Shown piece after piece: positions 63,692-64,000 of a DNA stretch of 64,000 nt. Made by a program: the position numbers and the translations under genes. The notes below the pieces were generated by a model. That model saw nothing but the letters and a program-made list of their open reading frames with translations, was not told the DNA's origin and searched no databases. Within the stretch, counting starts at the first letter, position 1. Each line of letters opens with the position of its first letter. Source of the DNA: Bacteroides congonensis (GTDB lineage: Bacteria > Bacteroidota > Bacteroidia > Bacteroidales > Bacteroidaceae); assembly GCF_900130125.1 (NCBI RefSeq), contig NZ_FQXY01000011.1, positions 992,001 to 1,056,000 on the forward strand, given 5' to 3'.

Positions 63692-64000
63692 TTATTTACT
63701 TAGCGGCTGATTGCCTGTATTGCCTGCTGTCGGTTTGGCAATCGTTTCGCGCATCGAGGTATCCGCTTCGATATTCTTCATCCGGTAGTAATCCATGATA
63801 CCCAGATTACCGCTGCGGAAGGCTTCTGCCATTGCTTTAGGAACTTCCGCTTCCGCTTCGATTACTTTCGCGCGGGCTTCCTGTGCTTTCGCTTTCATTT
63901 CCTGTTCGGAAGCGACAGCCATTGCGCGGCGTTCCTCGGCTTTTGCCTGGGCGATATTCTTGTCCGCGTTAGCTTGGTCAATCTGTAAGGCGGCACCGAT
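63692..64000 (-). CDS. floA: Flotillin-like protein FloA, C-terminal part (runs off the right edge)
   Basis: The frame is open at the right edge and gives the last 102 residues of a FloA-type protein. Visible are IGAALQIDQANADKNIAQAKAEERRAMAVASEQ, EARAKVIEAEAEVPKAMAEAFRSGNLGIMDYYRMKNIEADT, and a short variable end. This matches the SPFH/flotillin C-terminal coiled-coil Ala/Glu repeats and the conserved SGNLG.MDYYRMKN motif of FloA. FloA organises membrane microdomains. The N-terminal membrane part is outside the window. Confidence 0.9.
   Translation of the reverse strand: MGAALQIDQANADKNIAQAKAEERRAMAVASEQEMKAKAQEARAKVIEAEAEVPKAMAEAFRSGNLGIMDYYRMKNIEADTSMRETIAKPTAGNTGNQPLSK

Overview
The window is a stretch of chromosome from a gut Bacteroides, probably of the B. 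ovatus / xylanisolvens / thetaiotaomicron group. The evidence is a SusC/SusD outer-membrane pair, a class A2 (CblA/CepA-type) beta-lactamase, a BT4734-type VapE protein, a MksBEFG/Wadjet operon, and many TAnnTTTG -7 boxes, the Bacteroides sigma-ABfr signature. No rRNA, tRNA, insertion sequence or CRISPR array was recognised.

1-22.8 kb is ordinary chromosome: the N-terminal part of a GH2 beta-galactosidase, a potassium channel, a lytic transglycosylase, an Fpg-like protein without the catalytic N-terminal proline, an epimerase-lipocalin fusion, a cytosolic four-PAS hybrid histidine kinase, small zinc-ribbon proteins, an SDR, a MATE exporter, a membrane-bound AraC-type regulator, an LRR lipoprotein, an RluA-type pseudouridine synthase with a coiled-coil extension, an SGNH hydrolase, a MaoC dehydratase, an M20 peptidase, a VOC-GNAT-GNAT fusion and a lipoprotein beta-lactamase.

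22.8-28.5 kb holds an orphan susC/susD pair. Upstream of susC, two 15-bp inverted repeats (27776-27790 and 28095-28109) bracket 304 bp containing a consensus Bacteroides promoter (TTTG-N20-TATATTTG). This looks like an invertible promoter. As sequenced it points away from susC (OFF) and towards the Wadjet operon.

28.5-57.7 kb is a dense defence island: Wadjet jetABCD with a frameshifted fifth gene; an RloA/RloB (ATPase + Toprim) pair bracketed by 76-bp direct repeats that each carry a promoter; a fused nucleotidyltransferase-HEPN protein; a VapE-type primase/helicase preceded by eight palindromes spaced 22 bp apart; a DUF6078 protein; and a nine-gene type I restriction operon reading leftwards from 54.2 kb (hsdM, tyrosine recombinase, partial hsdS, full hsdS, DUF1016 nuclease, partial hsdS, Abi_C-like gene, hsdR, DUF262/DUF1524 gene). 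The three hsdS genes share a 16-bp core in direct orientation next to the recombinase, which suggests specificity-domain cassette exchange. A PUR-like DNA-binding protein and a helicase-nuclease close the island.

57.7-64 kb returns to housekeeping genes: alcohol dehydrogenase, TrmH-family methyltransferase, YjbQ, MnmE, an NAD(P)-binding protein, a nucleoside phosphorylase and the C-terminus of a FloA-type flotillin.
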